From positions 244 through 8,773 of the forward strand of contig MAXP01000191.1 in assembly GCA_001751085.1 (NCBI GenBank): a stretch of 8,530 nt of DNA, given 5' to 3'. The notes under the pieces are model-generated. The model saw only the letters and a list, made by a program, of their open reading frames with translations, was not told where the DNA came from and did not search any database. This document shows, piece by piece, positions 7,889 through 8,530 of this stretch. Numbering within the stretch: the stretch's first letter is position 1; each line of letters begins with the position of its first letter. Both the position numbers and the translations under genes were made by a program. The DNA is from Desulfobacterales bacterium C00003060 (lineage in GTDB: Bacteria; Desulfobacterota; Desulfobacteria; Desulfobacterales; C00003060).

Positions 7889-7925
7889 AAGGGCAGCAGA
7901 CACAATTCTTTTAGGGCGCTGCCTT
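7889..7925. terminator. Hairpin downstream of the operon, possible weak terminator
   Basis: GGCAGC (7892-7897) pairs exactly with GCTGCC (7918-7923), extended by AA/TT pairs with a one-base bulge, around a 20-nt loop. It lies between the end of the operon (7878) and the end of the minus-strand reading frame (7938), where a shared terminator would be expected. No U-run follows on either strand, so intrinsic termination is doubtful. Confidence 0.3.
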
Positions 7926-7937
7926 GGATATGTATTT

Positions 7938-8135
7938 TCATGGGGCGAGAAGTACCTGGTCTTCGAATCGATCTGACAGGGCTGTTGAAAGGGTTTCTAC
8001 TGACTTTTGGTCTTCAAACTCGACCAAGAGTTCACCATTGTCGCCGACAACGAGTTTTCCGTGTGATTCAACAATCTCTAAAACCTCGGCAGGTTCAAGA
8101 GAAGTAGCCGGGAAGTAGCCGGGGTCATTATGTTG
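7938..8135 (-). pseudogene. Headless minus-strand reading frame, remnant of an unrecognised protein
   Basis: On the minus strand the frame is open for 65 codons from 8135 to a TGA at 7940-7938. The encoded stretch looks protein-like, for example LEPAEVLEIVESHGKLVV and then GELLVEFEDQKSVETLSTAL, rich in Glu and Asp with regularly placed hydrophobics, and ends in VLLAP. It has no ATG or GTG start, and upstream it runs into the repeat-rich region at 8124-8260. This fits the C-terminal remnant of a gene cut by a mobile-element end. I do not recognise the family. The overlapping + strand frame is Ser-rich and looks like its shadow. Confidence 0.4.
8101..8122. repeat. Exact 11-bp tandem duplication
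   Basis: GAAGTAGCCGG occurs twice in direct succession (8101-8111 and 8112-8122), immediately before the possible element end at 8124. It could be a scar of an insertion or excision event, or simple slippage. Within the minus-strand frame it shifts phase (11 is not a multiple of 3), so it may itself have helped break that gene. Confidence 0.7.
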
Positions 8136-8260
8136 TCAGTTTAGTTATTATGCTGAGTTTATTGTTATGCGGAGATGAGGATCTTGGATGCCACGATAAC
8201 GCAGTCGTTTCAGTAGAATAGAATCATCTTGCAACTCTAACTTCTCAGCATAATAATGAC
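8124..8260. repeat. Repeat-rich putative recombinase-binding or terminal region
   Basis: TTATTATGCTGAG (8145-8157) has an exact inverted copy CTCAGCATAATAA (8244-8256). GTCATTAT (8124-8131) is likewise the reverse complement of ATAATGAC (8253-8260). TTATG recurs in direct orientation at 8128, 8148 and 8165, twice followed by C(T/G)GAG. Several degenerate sites in both orientations just upstream of an integrase gene resemble recombinase-binding arrays or element ends. The 86 bases between the 13-mers (8158-8243) show no gene. Confidence 0.6.
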
Positions 8261-8300
8261 GTCTTTCTTACCTCAAATTCATACCAAAGGAGGACGTCAT
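8256..8300 (+). promoter_or_regulatory. Strong ribosome site and start-codon hairpin of the integrase gene
   Basis: AAAGGAGG (8286-8293) is a near-perfect Shine-Dalgarno sequence 5 nt before the ATG at 8299, and it fixes the start. ATGACGTC (8256-8263) is the exact reverse complement of GACGTCAT (8293-8300), which covers the start codon's first two bases. The mRNA could fold so that the ATG is in the stem and most of the ribosome site in the 29-nt loop, which would limit translation. Confidence 0.5.
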
Positions 8301-8530
8301 GTTTGAAAAGTTTTTCGAATGCCCTTCACGAATTAAAACACTTCGTGAAGGTCCAGGTGGACCGTTACTTGAAGGATTTACTACAGAGCTATACCAGGTG
8401 GGTTACGCCGATGGAACAGGTCGCAAGCACATCCGAGCGGCGGAACATCTTATTCATTGGACAGAGACAATAAAGGGGTCAAGTCTCCTATTGACTTTTG
8501 TTGCAATTTCTGGTAAAGAGAACCCATGTC
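8299..8530 (+). CDS. Tyrosine-recombinase-like integrase, 5' part, apparently interrupted by a repeat
   Basis: The frame is open from the ATG to the window edge (77 codons). Residues 1-57 (MFEKFFECPSRIKTLREGP..., then GRKHIRAAEHLIHWTE) resemble the N-terminal SAM-like core-binding domain of phage-integrase-type site-specific recombinases found in multi-recombinase transposons. The catalytic domain with the R...HxxR...Y residues would lie outside the window. From codon 58 the coding sequence runs into the 32-nt palindromic repeat (8470-8501), and the following residues (KGSSLLLTFVAISG) no longer look like the family. The gene is therefore probably broken by the repeat, or this is the end of the element. 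Calling it a pseudogene would need the sequence beyond 8530. Confidence 0.65.
   Translation, partial: MFEKFFECPSRIKTLREGPGGPLLEGFTTELYQVGYADGTGRKHIRAAEHLIHWTETIKGSSLLLTFVAISGKENPC
8470..8501 (+). repeat. 32-nt palindromic repeat, right copy
   Basis: It matches the reverse complement of 31-62 at 29 of 32 positions. It contains GTCAA (8478-8482) facing TTGAC (8491-8495) around an 8-nt loop, with an outer G-T pair (8477/8496) where the left copy has G-C, so the hairpin is kept despite the base change. It lies inside the integrase reading frame. Confidence 0.75.

Noticed and set aside
7924..8118. 64-codon + strand frame after the operon
   Set aside because: It is Ser/Thr-rich low-complexity sequence, has no ribosome site, and lies antisense to a more protein-like minus-strand frame.
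8101..8260. Repeats considered as a CRISPR array
   Set aside because: Units are short (5-13 bp), unevenly spaced and partly inverted, with no regular spacers.

Overview
The window reads as bacterial DNA of moderate GC. It looks most like a sulfate-reducer-type Desulfobacterota (deltaproteobacterial) genome. That guess rests on general impression (the style of the integrase, the GGGGTCAA-type palindromic repeat, the protein family mix) and not on a marker gene, so it should be held loosely. No rRNA, tRNA or CRISPR array is visible.

Positions 113-7878 hold five genes, all on the + strand and tightly packed (gaps of 20, 7, 89 and 18 nt), which probably form one operon. In order they are: (1) a fusion of an HMG-CoA reductase with a C-terminal aminoglycoside/choline-kinase-type phosphotransferase; (2) an 849-residue ATP-grasp/phospho-histidine phosphotransferase built like PEP synthase and rifampin phosphotransferase; (3) a UbiA-superfamily membrane prenyltransferase; (4) a phosphatidylserine-decarboxylase-family protein that keeps the GGST pyruvoyl site but has Gly where the triad His is expected; (5) a CDP-archaeol synthase (CarS)-family membrane cytidylyltransferase. 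Mevalonate-type reduction, two ATP-dependent phosphotransferases, prenyl transfer, CDP activation and serine-head-group decarboxylation together resemble a partial pathway for an isoprenoid (archaeal-like) or otherwise unusual phospholipid. G1P dehydrogenase, GGGP synthase, a CDP-alcohol serine transferase and a geranylgeranyl reductase are not in the window, so the product is an inference. This operon is the best candidate for an undescribed system here.

Positions 7879-8530 are mobile-element territory. They contain a headless minus-strand reading frame (7938-8135), an 11-bp tandem duplication, a region with TTATG-type repeats and a 13-bp inverted repeat (8124-8260), and the 5' part of a tyrosine-recombinase-like integrase gene with a strong ribosome binding site (from 8299). 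The similarity to the integrase family appears to end at a 32-nt palindromic repeat (8470-8501). An inverted copy of that repeat (29 of 32 identical) lies at 31-62, just upstream of the operon. The operon therefore sits between two inverted copies about 8.4 kb apart, which may mark a cassette boundary or simply be two members of a dispersed REP-like family.
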